Origin: Clostridia bacterium
Lineage (GTDB): Bacteria > Bacillota_A > Clostridia > Oscillospirales > CAG-272
NCBI GenBank assembly: GCA_017552165.1
Contig: JAFZCF010000003.1
Span: 1 to 7,669, forward strand
Length of the DNA stretch: 7,669 nucleotides
Direction: 5' to 3'
This document shows positions 7,526-7,669 of the stretch, piece by piece (within the stretch, counting starts at the first letter, position 1; each line of letters starts with the position of its first letter). The translations under genes were made by a program, and so were the position numbers. The notes under the pieces are model-generated. The model did not search any database. It had not been told where the DNA came from and was given only the letters and a program-made list of their open reading frames with translations.

Positions 7526-7556
7526 AATGTAGACCTTTTGACAACCGTCATAACGT
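7519..7556. repeat. Two-copy 12-bp direct repeat around the start codon
   Basis: CCGTCATAATGT (7519-7530) and CCGTCATAACGT (7545-7556) match at 11 of 12 positions and sit 26 bp apart. The first contains the ATG at 7525. The second lies at the predicted transcription start and supplies a second ATG (7551). It could be a small duplication, a regulator binding pair, or chance. Confidence 0.45.
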
Positions 7557-7561
7557 CCGTT

Positions 7562-7590
7562 ATTTTATCATTTTGACGGAAAAAAGTCAA
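7562..7590 (-). promoter_or_regulatory. SigmaA-type promoter for the leftward gene pair
   Basis: On the minus strand, TTGACT (-35, 7590-7585) and TAAAAT (-10, 7567-7562) are separated by exactly 17 nt. Each hexamer has one mismatch to the consensus. A start near 7557-7555 would give a leader of about 30 nt to the ATG at 7525. The -35 lies inside an inverted repeat, TTGAC-N8-GTCAA (7573-7590), that could be an operator. Confidence 0.75.
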
Positions 7591-7623
7591 TAGGTTAAAG
7601 GCGTTTTTGCCGTTTTAAAACAT

Positions 7624-7636
7624 TTTGTCAGACAAA
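7624..7636. repeat. Short palindrome upstream of the promoter
   Basis: TTTGTC-A-GACAAA is a perfect 6-bp inverted repeat around a central A, 33 bp upstream of the -35 element. The position would suit an activator or repressor site, but no family is recognised. The rest of the window edge (7591-7669) is AT-rich and shows no gene. Confidence 0.35.
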
Positions 7637-7669
7637 TTCAACTGATTGTTGTCACATCTAATTGTCTAC

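Noticed and set aside
7529..7669. GTAGAC at 7529-7534 and GTCTAC at 7664-7669 as possible element ends
   Set aside because: Six-base inverted matches 130 nt apart are expected by chance. No transposase, target duplication or further pairing is visible before the window ends.

Overview
The window appears to come from a GC-rich, Clostridia-type member of the Bacillota, possibly Oscillospirales or Christensenellales-like. That placement is inferred from gene content and not from any search. Two features point there: an AICAR formyltransferase of the stand-alone (IMP-cyclohydrolase-free) kind, and a single-chain 1230-residue FGAM synthase in place of the PurS/PurQ/PurL trio found in Bacillus.

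Left region (1-6030, + strand): the tail of a de novo purine operon. It holds a 5'-truncated AICAR formyltransferase, then purD after 4 nt, then purL after 11 nt. No internal promoter or terminator was seen. PurD makes GAR (step 2), PurL makes FGAM (step 4) and the AICAR formyltransferase makes FAICAR (step 9). All three lead towards IMP, but the cyclohydrolase for the last step is not in this window. A perfect 10-bp GC hairpin followed by TTTT closes the operon at 6077-6104.

Middle (6031-6318): a 288-nt convergent intergenic region. It contains the purine operon terminator, an unexplained GC-rich imperfect hairpin (6133-6157), and an oppositely oriented terminator (6257-6284) for the genes on the right.

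Right region (6319-7669, - strand): a visibly lower-GC pair of overlapping genes, read leftwards. A four-helix VanZ-like membrane protein (7525 to 7067) overlaps by 20 nt an exported or membrane-anchored protein with two beta-sandwich-like domains, the second FxLYD-like (7086 to 6319). A good housekeeping-type promoter (TTGACT, 17 nt, TAAAAT) lies just upstream, among several short repeats. Neither gene has a function that can be named from sequence alone.

No mobile element, CRISPR array, tRNA, rRNA or riboswitch was recognised. Most of the window is ordinary core metabolism. The less ordinary part is the small membrane/exported gene pair and its leader. I found no convincing evidence of a new biological system.
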